From DSOT01 sp052386775 (lineage in GTDB: Bacteria; Pseudomonadota; Gammaproteobacteria; Burkholderiales; SG8-41): 45,810 nucleotides of DNA. Numbering within the stretch: the first letter of the stretch is position 1; the number at the start of each line of letters is the position of its first letter. The translations under genes were made by a program, and so were the position numbers. The stretch lies in assembly GCA_052386775.1 (NCBI GenBank), contig JBQTJV010000034.1:1-45810 (forward strand), read 5' to 3'. Under the pieces are notes generated by a model that saw only the letters and a list, made by a program, of their open reading frames with translations, had not been told where the DNA came from and did not search any database. Below are positions 14,358-23,179 of the stretch, piece after piece.

Positions 14358-15953
14358 TCATGCCGGGGCCGATTCCTCACCGACCGCTCCCGACCAGGGC
14401 GACATCACGTCGCTGATACCGAAGTGCTCGCCTGAATCCGGAGCGTTGAAAACCGCGCTGGGGCAGGCGAAGTTCGTCGGATAAACCACCAGCTCCGTAG
14501 CGGCGACGGGAAACTTCGCGGCGAGCGCCTCCTGTATCGACGGCGGAAGACGCGGATCGATGCCCACCGTATCGCCGCCGCTCGCATCGATGCGCGGGTG
14601 ATGGAACGCATCCTCCAGCGTCATGCCGTAATCGATGAGGAACGAAGAGATCTGGAATACCGCGGGAAAGATCTTGCGTCCGCCCGATGCGCCGATCGCG
14701 AACCAGGGCTTGCCGTCACGCCGCGCGATGACCGGACACATGTTGGTCAAGGGCCGCTTGTTCGGCGCAAGGTAATTGGGCGACCCGGGCCGGGGGTCGA
14801 ACCACATGATGCCGTTGTTCATCAGGATGCCGGTCGTGGGCAGCACGACCTTCGACCCGAAAACCGAGAGCAGCGTCTGGGTGAGCGCTACCATGTTGCC
14901 CTCGCGGTCGATGACGTTGAGGTGAGTCGTCGTCGAGGGATCGCGGTGATCGCTGGTTTCGCCCATGGACGTGAGACGCTCGCTGTACGCCTCGCGCAGG
15001 ATCCGGGCATAAGCGACGAAGGCCTCTTCTTTCGGTCCGCCCGCTGCGAGGGTCACGTCCGCGAGCGCCTTCAGCGCACGCTGCATGCTGGGCCCCGCGG
15101 TAAGTCCGGGCGCCAGCGCCATCTGCGCATCGCGGTACGCGAATTCGAGCGGGGGAACCAGGCGCGCGCGATAGTGCTTGAGATCCTCGAGGCTCAAGTT
15201 GCCGCCCATGCGCCGCAGGTCTTCGACGATGTCGCGCGCGATGGCGCCTTCGTAGTACTCGCGACGCCCGCCTTTTGCGAGCCGGTGCAGGGTTTCGGCC
15301 AGCCCTTTCAGGACCAGACGCTCGAGCGGTGCGCCCGCGGGCGTCACGGGCGGATAACCCGAGGGCAGCCACACGGCCCGTGTCGTTTCGTAGCGCGCCA
15401 GTTCGCGCGTCATCGTCGCGACCTTGAGCGTCAGGTACCAGTCGACCGCGATGCCGCGCTCGGCGAGTCCGATCGCCGGCTGCAGCACCTCGGAAAACGG
15501 CCGGGTGCCGAACTTCTCGAGCGCAGTGCCCAGTCCGTCCACGTGCCCCGGCACCGCGATCGACAACGGTCCGTGGACGTTGCGGTCGTCCTTTACCGTA
15601 GGCCAGGTGAAGAGATCACGGGTCGTGACACCGCCGCCGACGAGCGGGTAGTCCGCGGGATTCAGGCCGCGCGGAGAAATAGGGCCGAAATCGACGACGT
15701 GAACGCGATCTTCCTTCGCGAGATAGACCAGCATGAAGCCGATGCCGCCCAACCCGCTGTTCCACGGTTCCACTGCCGCAAGCGCAAAGCCGGTCGCCAC
15801 TGCGGCATCCACGGCATTGCCTCCGGCTGCAAGGACGCGCGCGCCCGCTTCGCCGGCAATCCGGTTCTGGGTGGCGACGATGCCGCCCCGGCCGCGGGCG
15901 ACGGGCTTGCGCACGCTCCAGTTCTGTACCAAATGTTCAAGCTTTGGGCTCAT
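14358..15953 (-). CDS. Gamma-glutamyltransferase-family protein
   Basis: 531 residues. GGIVATQNRIAGEAGARVLAAGGNAVDA near the N-terminus and DPSTTTHLNVIDREG (catalytic Thr about residue 342) show the Ntn-hydrolase family that self-cleaves before the Thr and transfers or hydrolyses gamma-glutamyl groups. The C-terminal half has GASGGRKIFPAV and a FHHPRIDA segment. Unlike E. coli Ggt there is no signal peptide, so it would be cytoplasmic, as in relatives such as cephalosporin acylases and oxamate amidohydrolase. It is followed by two Bug receptor genes (40-base gap), which hints at use of an imported carboxylate-amide. Specific substrate unknown. Confidence 0.88.
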   Translation of the reverse strand: MSPKLEHLVQNWSVRKPVARGRGGIVATQNRIAGEAGARVLAAGGNAVDAAVATGFALAAVEPWNSGLGGIGFMLVYLAKEDRVHVVDFGPISPRGLNPADYPLVGGGVTTRDLFTWPTVKDDRNVHGPLSIAVPGHVDGLGTALEKFGTRPFSEVLQPAIGLAERGIAVDWYLTLKVATMTRELARYETTRAVWLPSGYPPVTPAGAPLERLVLKGLAETLHRLAKGGRREYYEGAIARDIVEDLRRMGGNLSLEDLKHYRARLVPPLEFAYRDAQMALAPGLTAGPSMQRALKALADVTLAAGGPKEEAFVAYARILREAYSERLTSMGETSDHRDPSTTTHLNVIDREGNMVALTQTLLSVFGSKVVLPTTGILMNNGIMWFDPRPGSPNYLAPNKRPLTNMCPVIARRDGKPWFAIGASGGRKIFPAVFQISSFLIDYGMTLEDAFHHPRIDASGGDTVGIDPRLPPSIQEALAAKFPVAATELVVYPTNFACPSAVFNAPDSGEHFGISDVMSPWSGAVGEESAPA

Positions 15954-15977
15954 GACGATCCGATGGGCTGACGGTGA

Positions 15978-16820
15978 TCAGGAATTTGCGGCCTCGCCGG
16001 CCGCAAGCCGCTTGGCGACAGTATCGATCAGGCGCCGGGAGATGCTGATGCCCGGAGGAAGCTTCGGCATGTTGGCCGCATCGAACCATCGGGCTTCCGC
16101 GATTTCTTCGCCGTCGGGCCGGATTTCGCCGCCCGCATATTCGGCGGTGAAGGCGACCATCAGCGAATGGGGAAAGGGCCACGGCTGGCTGCCGAAATAG
16201 CGCAGGTTGCGCACTTCGACGCCGACTTCCTCACGCGTTTCGCGGGCGGCGGTATCTTCCAGGGTCTCGCCCGGCTCGACGAACCCGGCAACTGCGGAAT
16301 AGCGCCCCTCGGGCCACATCGGCTTGCGCACGAGCAACAGGTTCCGGCCGTGCGTCACCAGCGTCATGATGGCAGGCGAGACCGGCGGGTAGCTGGTGAG
16401 CCCGCAAGCGGGGCAGGCTCGCGCGCGCTCGTTTTCGCGCGGACGGGTCGGTGTTCCGCAGCGCCCGCAGTACTGGTGATCGCGGTCCCAGTCCACGATC
16501 TGATAGGCGCGCCCGGACACGACCGCCAGGGTTTCTTCCACGAGTCCGAAGAGATCGCGCAAGCCCAACAACTGCCAGCCCTCGGGGAGAGACTGGGATT
16601 CCGCGATTTCAGCCGCGTAGCAGTGCTGGTCGCGATAGAGGCCCAGATAAAGGCTGCGCTGCGCCACGAGCCCGTGCTCGTCGAGCTGCAGGCACGTCGG
16701 CAGCCCCGGCTTGTCGGCGTGGTTCAGCACCGCGATCTTCGATCCCTGAAAGGCGAACCACAACGCGGGCCGGTCCAGCGCATCCGGCGCCTTGTTGAGC
16801 GGAGTGAAATGCTGTGGCAT
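15978..16820 (-). CDS. nudC: NAD(+) diphosphatase (NudC-type Nudix hydrolase)
   Basis: 280 residues. A four-Cys zinc ribbon (YCGRCGTPT and ACPACGL) precedes a complete Nudix box GFVEPGETLEDTAARETREEVGV and the NudC signature SQPWPFPHS, which separates this group from other Nudix enzymes. It cleaves NADH to NMNH and AMP and removes NAD caps from RNA. It lies 18 bases after the cysteine desulfurase gene and 24 before the gamma-glutamyltransferase gene, so co-transcription is likely. Confidence 0.94.
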   Translation of the reverse strand: MPQHFTPLNKAPDALDRPALWFAFQGSKIAVLNHADKPGLPTCLQLDEHGLVAQRSLYLGLYRDQHCYAAEIAESQSLPEGWQLLGLRDLFGLVEETLAVVSGRAYQIVDWDRDHQYCGRCGTPTRPRENERARACPACGLTSYPPVSPAIMTLVTHGRNLLLVRKPMWPEGRYSAVAGFVEPGETLEDTAARETREEVGVEVRNLRYFGSQPWPFPHSLMVAFTAEYAGGEIRPDGEEIAEARWFDAANMPKLPPGISISRRLIDTVAKRLAAGEAANS

Positions 16821-16838
16821 GTTTTTTCCCGCAGCGTA

Positions 16839-17996
16839 TCAGGCGGCGCGCAGCCGTCCCGCGCGGCAGTCCTCGATTTTCTGGCGCAGATAGGAGACGG
16901 CGTAGTCGATCTCCTCCTCGGTGTTGAAGCGCCCCACCGTGATGCGGATCGAATTGCCGGCGGCGGCGCTGTCGGCGCCCAGGGCCTGGAGCACGTGCGA
17001 GGGCAGGGCGCTGCCCGCCGAGCATGCCGAAGTCGAAGACACCGCGATTTCGGTGAGCGAGCTGAGCAGGGCGTCGCAGTTTTGCAGCGTGAGCGTGATG
17101 TTGAGGTTGTTCGCGATACGGTGCGTCATATCGCCGTTGACGCGAACCTCCGGCATATCGGCAATGCCGCGCAGCAGCTTGTCGCGCAGCGCCCGCATGC
17201 GCGGCACCTCACTCGTCATCTCCACGCGCGCGATGCGATAACACTCGCCCATGCCGACGATCTGGTGGACCGGCAGGGTTCCCGAGCGCAGCCCGCGCTC
17301 GTGTCCGCCGCCGTGCATCTGTGCTTCGAGGCGCAGGCGGGGATTGCGGCGCACGTAAAGGGCGCCGATGCCTTTGGGGCCGTAGGTCTTGTGCGCGGTG
17401 AGCGACATGAGATCGACCGCGGTGGTTTCGAGATCGATGGCCACTTTGCCGGTCGCCTGCGCCGCATCGACATGGAACACGATGCCACGCTCACGGCACA
17501 ACGCGCCGATGCCGCCGATGTCCTGGATCACGCCGATCTCGTTGTTAACCAGCATGATCGAGACCAGTATGGTGTCTGGTCGGAGCACCGCACGCAGTGC
17601 GTCGAGTGTAATGAGACCGTTCGCTTGCGGGGCGAGGTAGGTCACCTCGAATCCGCTGCGCTCGAGTTCGCCCAGGGTGTCGAGCACCGCCTTGTGTTCC
17701 GTTTGCAGCGTAACGCAGTGCCGCCCGCGCGCCTTGAGGGCCTGCGCGGCGCCTTTGAGCGCCAGATTGTTCGATTCGGTCGCGCCGGAGGTCCAGACGA
17801 TGTCCCGCGCATCCGCATGGAGCAGCGCGGCGACTTCGCCGCGGGCCTCGTCGACGGCGCGGCTGGCAACGCGGCCGAAAGCGTGCGTGCTGGCCGGGTT
17901 GCCAAAGCGCTCGGCAAGGTAGGGCAGCATTTTTTCGACGACGCGCGGGTCGACCGGCGTCGTTGCGGAATTGTCGAGGTAGATCGGTAATCGCAT
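16839..17996 (-). CDS. Cysteine desulfurase (IscS/NifS-like)
   Basis: 385 residues. Start MRLPIYLDNSATTPVDPRV. The PLP Lys is K203 in LTAHKTYGPKG, and the catalytic Cys is C325 in SSTSACSAGSALPSHVL. The enzyme removes sulfur from cysteine as a persulfide for Fe-S cluster or tRNA thiolation. The isc genes (iscR, iscU, hscBA, fdx) are not adjacent, so this is an extra copy. It is slightly shorter at the C-terminus than E. coli IscS and lacks its typical IscU-contacting tail. It heads the run with nudC. Confidence 0.9.
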   Translation of the reverse strand: MRLPIYLDNSATTPVDPRVVEKMLPYLAERFGNPASTHAFGRVASRAVDEARGEVAALLHADARDIVWTSGATESNNLALKGAAQALKARGRHCVTLQTEHKAVLDTLGELERSGFEVTYLAPQANGLITLDALRAVLRPDTILVSIMLVNNEIGVIQDIGGIGALCRERGIVFHVDAAQATGKVAIDLETTAVDLMSLTAHKTYGPKGIGALYVRRNPRLRLEAQMHGGGHERGLRSGTLPVHQIVGMGECYRIARVEMTSEVPRMRALRDKLLRGIADMPEVRVNGDMTHRIANNLNITLTLQNCDALLSSLTEIAVSSTSACSAGSALPSHVLQALGADSAAAGNSIRITVGRFNTEEEIDYAVSYLRQKIEDCRAGRLRAA

Positions 17997-18022
17997 AAGA
18001 CCTGCGAAGTTGACTGAGCTTG

Positions 18023-18062
18023 CGTTCCCGCTTTTTCCAGGGGGCCTTCGTTCCCGCTTTTT
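18023..18062. repeat. Two 14-base direct repeats
   Basis: CGTTCCCGCTTTTT occurs at 18023-18036 and again at 18049-18062, the second overlapping the stop codon of the 80-residue protein gene. On the minus strand the unit reads AAAAAGCGGGAACG, similar to the flank of the stem-loop at 31472. Confidence 0.5.
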
Positions 18063-18303
18063 AATGCTTCTGGGTGAGCGCCGCGATCACGCGCTGGCGC
18101 TTCTCTTCCACTTCCTTTGCGAAGCCCGGATGCTTCTGCTCCACGAAACCGGTCGCCAGGCCGAGTTTGAGCAGCGCGACGGCGAAGGTGGCCGAAAGGT
18201 CATCGAGATCGGGGCTCACCTTGGCGAGCTGGATTGCCTCGATCGTCTCATCGAACAACTGCTGCATCGCTTCCTGCAATTCGTCGTCAAAAAGCTGGGG
18301 CAT
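18061..18303 (-). CDS. Small helical hypothetical protein, 80 residues
   Basis: MPQLFDDELQEAMQQLFDETI begins an acidic, predicted all-helical protein with no signal, Cys or membrane segment. It lies between the cysteine desulfurase gene and a hydroxyacid dehydrogenase gene on the same strand, 29 bases from the latter. I do not recognise a family. Confidence 0.55.
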   Translation of the reverse strand: MPQLFDDELQEAMQQLFDETIEAIQLAKVSPDLDDLSATFAVALLKLGLATGFVEQKHPGFAKEVEEKRQRVIAALTQKH

Positions 18304-18332
18304 GGCGGATTACCGGACATGAAACCGTAATT

Positions 18333-19307
18333 CTACCGCCGCTGCAGCGCGCCCGGATTCACCATGTTCGCAAATTTGCCGCCGGCGAAGGCGAGCACAT
18401 TTGCGAATGCCTCGCCGAAATAGAGCTCATAGGTTTCCTTCTCGATCCAGGCGCTGTGCGGCGTGCAGAGCGCGTTGTCGAGCCTGAGCAGGGGATGGTT
18501 GCCCTGCAGCACGGGTTCGTCCTCGTAGACATCCACCGCGGCGTATCCCGGGCGGCCGGCCTCGAGCGCTTCAACCAGCGCGTGCGGTGCGATAAGCTCG
18601 GCGCGCGCGGTGTTGACGAGCAGCGCGTCGGGCCTCATGCGCCCGAGGTCCTGCGCGCTCACGATGCCGCGGGTCTCCGTCGTCAGGCGCGCGCAGAGCG
18701 CCAGCACATCGGAGCGCTCGAACAATTCCGCCTGGCTTGCTGCGATGGCGTAACCGGCATCGCGCGCGGCCGCGAAAGACGCTTGGCGCCCCCAGACCAG
18801 CACTTTCATCCCGAAACTCGTCCCGGTGGCGGCCACCGGCGATCCGATTTTGCCCAGTCCCAATATGCCGAGGGTGCGTCCGTGCAGCCCCAGACTGAAC
18901 GACGTGCGCCACTCGCCGCGCTTCATCAGCGCGGTTTCCTGCGGGATGCGGCGCAGCGAAGCCAGGATCAATGCCCAGGTGTGTTCCGCCACCGTGTAGG
19001 GCGACGCGTGCGTGCCCGCGGTGATGACGATGCCGCGCTCGGTGCAGGCCTCGACATCGATGTGGCGCACGCTGCGGCCCGTCTGGGCGATGTGTCTGAG
19101 CCGCGGCAGCCTGTCGATCAATGCGCGCGTGTAGCGCGTCCGCTCCCGGATGGGCACGACCACCTCCGCATCGCGCAGGTTGGCAACCAGCGTGTCGAGG
19201 GGCGGGGCGGCGTCGCGAAAGATCCGCACCTCATGGCCGGCCAGCGACCGGTAACAGTCGAGACGGCAAACCAAATCGTGGTAGTCGTCAGGGATGGCGA
19301 TGATCAT
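18333..19307 (-). CDS. D-isomer-specific 2-hydroxyacid dehydrogenase
   Basis: 324 residues. TLGILGLGKIGSPVA (about residues 145-159) is the NAD-binding glycine motif; the catalytic set is Arg in TTETRG, Glu in the VDVYEDEPV region and His in CTPHSAWIE. It reduces or oxidises 2-keto/2-hydroxy acids with NAD(P); relatives include phosphoglycerate and hydroxypyruvate dehydrogenases. No ACT or regulatory domain is present, so serine-pathway PGDH is unlikely. Divergent from the SDR gene at 19408. Confidence 0.88.
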   Translation of the reverse strand: MIIAIPDDYHDLVCRLDCYRSLAGHEVRIFRDAAPPLDTLVANLRDAEVVVPIRERTRYTRALIDRLPRLRHIAQTGRSVRHIDVEACTERGIVITAGTHASPYTVAEHTWALILASLRRIPQETALMKRGEWRTSFSLGLHGRTLGILGLGKIGSPVAATGTSFGMKVLVWGRQASFAAARDAGYAIAASQAELFERSDVLALCARLTTETRGIVSAQDLGRMRPDALLVNTARAELIAPHALVEALEAGRPGYAAVDVYEDEPVLQGNHPLLRLDNALCTPHSAWIEKETYELYFGEAFANVLAFAGGKFANMVNPGALQRR

Positions 19308-19407
19308 CGGCCAGCGCAGTTTATCATCGTCCCCGGCACGCAGCCCGATCCATTCCGCCGCCCTGTGTCACAATCGCCCTTTTTGAGTGAATAACGAAGG
19401 GAGCAAC

Positions 19408-20181
19408 ATGGAACTGGGATTGCGAGGCAAGGTGGCCGCCGTGACCGGTGGCAGCGAAGGGATCGGGCGCGCGACGGTAATGCGTTTCGTGCAGGAAGGT
19501 ACGAAAGTGGCGTTTTGCGCGCGCCGTCCGGACATACTGAATGCCTTCGCGGAGGAATTGAAGAAAGCGGGCGGCGATGTTCTGCCCGTCGTGGCAGACG
19601 CGACCAAGCCCGGGGACATGGAGCGTTTCATCGACGAGACCGTGAAGCGCTACGGCCGCATCGACATCCTCGTCAACAACGCCGGCGGCACCGGTCAATC
19701 GCCGTTCGAGACGGTGGACGACAAGGCGTGGCAGCAGGACCTCGACGTGAAGGTGTTTGCCCACATCCGCACGGCACGGGCGGCGATCCCGCACATGAAA
19801 AAGCAGGGCGGCGGGCGCATCATCAATCTCAACATGGTCGGTGCCCGCCAACCCTTCGCTGGTTCTTTTCCGACGACCATCAGCCGCGCGGCCGGGCTCG
19901 CGCTCGTCAAGGCGCTCTCCAAGGAATATGCGGCCGACAATATCCTGGTCAACGCCGTCGCAGTCGGCAAGATCAAATCGAAGCAACAAGAGCGGCGCGC
20001 CGCGCGGCTGAAGATCAGCGTGGAGGAGCATTACGCAAAGACCGGCAAGACCGTTCCGCTCGGCCGCATGGGGGAGGCCGAGGAAGTGGCGAACGTGATT
20101 GCGTTCCTCGCCTCCGATGCGGCGAGTTACGTGACCGGCTGCTGCATCCAGGTCGACGGCGGTATATCCGGCGTGCTGTAA
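19408..20181 (+). CDS. SDR-fold protein with an altered active site
   Basis: 257 residues. The cofactor motif TGGSEGIG (residues 13-20), DILVNNAGG and the C-terminal FLASDAASYVTGCCIQVDGG are those of classical short-chain dehydrogenases. The catalytic positions differ: the YxxxK site reads TTISR (Tyr to T156, Lys to R160), and the Ser region reads IINLNMVGA. It is thus unlikely to use the usual Ser-Tyr-Lys mechanism. The start is set at ATG 19408 with AAGGGAG ahead. It is convergent with another SDR gene that also lacks the Tyr. Confidence 0.85.
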   Translation: MELGLRGKVAAVTGGSEGIGRATVMRFVQEGTKVAFCARRPDILNAFAEELKKAGGDVLPVVADATKPGDMERFIDETVKRYGRIDILVNNAGGTGQSPFETVDDKAWQQDLDVKVFAHIRTARAAIPHMKKQGGGRIINLNMVGARQPFAGSFPTTISRAAGLALVKALSKEYAADNILVNAVAVGKIKSKQQERRAARLKISVEEHYAKTGKTVPLGRMGEAEEVANVIAFLASDAASYVTGCCIQVDGGISGVL

Positions 20182-20209
20182 ATGGCCGCGGCCTGCTGAT
20201 CGAAGCGGT

Positions 20210-20920
20210 TCAGAATTTCTCGATGTAGGGCCGCAGGTCGAGCTCGAGCGTCCACGCGCTGGGCGGTTGCAGGTGGAGCTGATGGTACGTTTCCGCAATT
20301 GCGTCCGGACTCAGCACCGCGTCCGCGCCGCGTTCCGCCACGCTGCGTCCGGGCCGCTCGCTCTCGATCTGGCCGTCGATGATGACGTGGGCGACGTGGA
20401 TGCCCTTCGGCTGAAATTCGCGCGCCGTGCTCTGGGCCACCGCCCGCAGCGCGAATTTCGGCATGGCGAGATTGAGGAAATTCGCGCCGCCGCGCAGTGA
20501 GGCGGTTGCCCCGGTAAAGAGGATCGTGCCGCGATGGCGGCTCTCCGGTCCGGCGAGCATCGCGCGCACGGCTTCGCGTCCGACGAGAAAGCCGCCGAGA
20601 CAGCCGACCCGCCAGCAGCGTTCGAAATCCTCGACGCTGGTATCGAGCAATCCCTTGCGCGCGAACCCGCCGGCGTTGAACACGACGAGGCGTGGCGGTC
20701 CGAGGTCCCGCGCCACGGCCGCGAACAGGTCCATCACCGCGCGTTCGTCCGTCGCATCGCAGGCGTAGCCTCTCGCGTCTGCTCCCAGTTCCGTCAGGAG
20801 CCCCGCGAGCGCACCGGCATCGCGTCGCGCCACGGCGACCCGCATGCCGGCGCGCGCGAAGCGCCGCGCAAGGGCCGCGCCCAGACCGGGCCCCGCGCCA
20901 ACGACCACTGCCGTTTCCAT
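20210..20920 (-). CDS. SDR-fold protein lacking the catalytic Tyr
   Basis: 236 residues. It starts METAVVVGAGPGLGAALARRF with the Gly-rich cofactor loop, and keeps FNAGG. The segment FTGATASLRGGANFLNLAMPKFALRA has the Lys (K155) but Leu at the Tyr position and no clear catalytic Ser. From memory this FTGATAxLRGG pattern defines a proteobacterial SDR subgroup, so the change is probably family-wide. Convergent with the SDR at 19408 (28-base gap) and 35 bases after the aminotransferase gene. Confidence 0.83.
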   Translation of the reverse strand: METAVVVGAGPGLGAALARRFARAGMRVAVARRDAGALAGLLTELGADARGYACDATDERAVMDLFAAVARDLGPPRLVVFNAGGFARKGLLDTSVEDFERCWRVGCLGGFLVGREAVRAMLAGPESRHRGTILFTGATASLRGGANFLNLAMPKFALRAVAQSTAREFQPKGIHVAHVIIDGQIESERPGRSVAERGADAVLSPDAIAETYHQLHLQPPSAWTLELDLRPYIEKF

Positions 20921-20955
20921 GATCTGCCTGTGTCCTTTGCGTGTGATAGGCGCTC

Positions 20956-22113
20956 TCAGATCCGTGACAAAATCTCGGCGCCGCGAGCGAGCGTTTGTTC
21001 CGATTTGGCGAAACAGAAGCGCAGGACCTTGTGCGGCGGCGGCTCGCGGTAGAACACCGACACCGGGATGGCGGCGACCCCCCGTTCCCTGGTGAGGCGT
21101 ATGGCGAGATCGGTGTCCTTTTCATCGCTGACCGCGTCATAGCGCAGGTTTTGAAAGAACGTGCCGCGCGAGGGCAGCGGCTGGAAGCGCGACGCCGCGA
21201 TGCCCTGCAGAAAGTAGTCACGCTTCTTCTGGTAGAAGGCGGCGAGCGAGAGATAAGCGTCTTTGTCCTTCATGTAATCGGCAAGCGCGTACTGGACCGG
21301 ACCGTTGGTCACGAAGGCGTTGAACTGATGCACCTTGCGAAACTCCGCCATCAGTTCCCGCGGCGCAAGCACGTATCCGGTTTTCCAGCCGGTGACGTGG
21401 TAGGTTTTTCCGAACGACGAAACGACGAAGCTGCGCTCCGCCAGACCGGGAAACCGTGCCACGCTCTGGTGCTGATGGCCGTCGAACACGATGTGCTCGT
21501 AGACTTCGTCGCTCACCACGACGATGCCGGTGTTCCGCAGCATCCCGTCGAGCACGCGCAGGTCCTCCGCGGAGAAGACGCTCGCGGTGGGATTGTTCGG
21601 CGTGTTGAGCAGGATCATGCGGGTCTTCGGCGTGATCGCGCGCTGCACTTCTTCCCAGTCGATGCTGTAATCGGGGAAATTGAGCTGTACATATACCGGC
21701 TTGCCGCCTGCCACTTCGACGGCCGGCGCGTAGCTGTCGTAGGCCGGCTCGAAAAGGATCACCTCGTCGCCGGGCCGTATCCAGGTGGCGACCGCGGTGA
21801 AGATGCCGTAGGTCGCGCCGGGAACGATGGTCACCTCGTGTTCGGGGTCGTACTTCGCTCCGTAGAGCGCCGCCGCCTTCTCCGCGACCGCTTCACGCAG
21901 CGCGGGAATGCCGGCCATCGGCGGATACTGGTTCAGCCCCGAGTTCAGATACTTGTTGAGCAGCGCGCGCAGTTCGGGCGCGCAATCGAAGTCGGGAAAG
22001 CCCTGCGACAGATTGATCGCATTATGCTCGGCCGCAAGGCGCGACATGACGGTGAAGATCGTCGTGCCAACATTCGGCAGCTTCGAGACGATCGGATGCG
22101 TATAGGCGGGCAT
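20956..22113 (-). CDS. PLP-dependent aminotransferase, methionine/kynurenine aminotransferase type
   Basis: 385 residues, fold-type I. NLSQGFPDFDCAPEL near the N-terminus, NTPNNPTASVF, SDEVYEHIVFD and the PLP Lys in SSFGKTYHVTGWK (K236) match the YbdL group, which transfers the amino group of methionine, glutamine or aromatic amino acids to a keto acid. The C-terminal Arg (LRFCFAKS) for carboxylate binding is present. It is upstream of the Tyr-less SDR gene on the same strand. Exact amino donor not readable from sequence. Confidence 0.9.
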   Translation of the reverse strand: MPAYTHPIVSKLPNVGTTIFTVMSRLAAEHNAINLSQGFPDFDCAPELRALLNKYLNSGLNQYPPMAGIPALREAVAEKAAALYGAKYDPEHEVTIVPGATYGIFTAVATWIRPGDEVILFEPAYDSYAPAVEVAGGKPVYVQLNFPDYSIDWEEVQRAITPKTRMILLNTPNNPTASVFSAEDLRVLDGMLRNTGIVVVSDEVYEHIVFDGHQHQSVARFPGLAERSFVVSSFGKTYHVTGWKTGYVLAPRELMAEFRKVHQFNAFVTNGPVQYALADYMKDKDAYLSLAAFYQKKRDYFLQGIAASRFQPLPSRGTFFQNLRYDAVSDEKDTDLAIRLTRERGVAAIPVSVFYREPPPHKVLRFCFAKSEQTLARGAEILSRI

Positions 22114-22176
22114 GGCAAAGCGGAGTTGAACCGCGGCTCTTGTCGGCCGCGTTATTGTAGCAGCGGCGGGAGGCGC

Positions 22177-23070
22177 TCAGTTCGCGGCGGTGCGGGCGTG
22201 CGGGCGTTGCGCAAGCCGGGTGAAATCCTCGATGTAGTCCTCGATCCGGGCGAGGGCGACAGCGCGCTGGTGCGGGTGCAACATGCGCTCGATTTCGATC
22301 AGCATCTGCACGCGCCGGGTGAACCACTCGTGCGAGCGTTGCGCGTATTCGGGGGCGCGACCGTGGTCCCAGTCGATCAGCCACTGCCGGAGCCTGGCGG
22401 CAAATTGATTGCGGTCCTCACCACGCTGCTTCATCAGTTCCAGGAATTCCCGCTGTCTGCGCATCCGGTCCTCGTGGCGCAGCTTCTCGGTGACGGGAAG
22501 GTCGTTCGCCATGGCGATGATGCGCTGCTCCTGCTCGTGGGTGAGGTTGCCGACCCAGTCCCGCGCGAGCGCCAGCGTGCGGCGCGCCCGGGCACGCTTG
22601 ATGTCCTCGGTGCTGCCGGCGAGCCGGTAATCGCGGGCGAAGCGCCGGTTGTCCTTCTCCCATTGCCGCTGCAGGTTTTCGAGTTGCGCCGGTGTGATCG
22701 TGTAGAGCAGCGCCGCAGCATCGCCCACGGTGCGCGTCACGAGACGCGCGTAACGCGTTTTGACGCCCTCGATAAACCATTCGACATCTTCGGGTTGCAG
22801 CGGGCGATCGAGCCGCCTGCGCGCCTGGGAGAGGAACGCCACATAATCGGGAAGCTGTTCATAGCGGTGCCATTCGTGCAGCCGATTGAAGCGGCGCGCA
22901 AACTCATCTTTCTGGTGCGCTTCGAGATCGAAATACTCGTTGGCTTTCCACGCGGCATAGGTATCGAGATGGCCGTACCCGACACGGATCATGCTGCAGC
23001 CCGCAAGCAGCCCGAGGCAGCATGCCACGGCAATCAGCCGCCAGAGAGCAACAGGAAAAGAATGGCGCAT
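22177..23070 (-). CDS. DUF6279-type lipoprotein
   Basis: 297 residues. The start at 23070 gives MRHSFPVALWRLIAVACCLGLLAGCSM..., a signal peptide with lipobox LAGC. The mature protein is Arg- and Glu-rich, largely helical, and begins SMIRVGYGHLDTYAAWKANEYFDL, characteristic of DUF6279 family proteins in proteobacteria. It is probably an outer- or inner-membrane-anchored periplasmic protein of unknown role. It has a gap of more than 60 bases to its neighbours on either side. Confidence 0.85.
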   Translation of the reverse strand: MRHSFPVALWRLIAVACCLGLLAGCSMIRVGYGHLDTYAAWKANEYFDLEAHQKDEFARRFNRLHEWHRYEQLPDYVAFLSQARRRLDRPLQPEDVEWFIEGVKTRYARLVTRTVGDAAALLYTITPAQLENLQRQWEKDNRRFARDYRLAGSTEDIKRARARRTLALARDWVGNLTHEQEQRIIAMANDLPVTEKLRHEDRMRRQREFLELMKQRGEDRNQFAARLRQWLIDWDHGRAPEYAQRSHEWFTRRVQMLIEIERMLHPHQRAVALARIEDYIEDFTRLAQRPHARTAAN

Positions 23071-23134
23071 CACTAATTTGTAGCCGTGGGCGCCCGAAGG
23101 TTCAAGATTCCGAGGCCGCTCGCCGGGGGACCAA

Positions 23135-23157
23135 GAAAAACGGGGCAAAAACCCCGT
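23135..23157 (-). terminator. Intrinsic terminator of the aldo/keto reductase gene
   Basis: On the minus strand ACGGGG and CCCCGT form a 6-bp stem around TTTTTG, followed by TTTTTCTT. It starts 23 bases after the stop at 23180. Confidence 0.8.
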
Positions 23158-23179
23158 ATCGGCGGTGCTGAATACGCGT

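Noticed and set aside
16167..17990. A 607-codon plus-strand frame
   Set aside because: It is antisense to the nudC-like and cysteine desulfurase genes, which carry full sets of catalytic residues.
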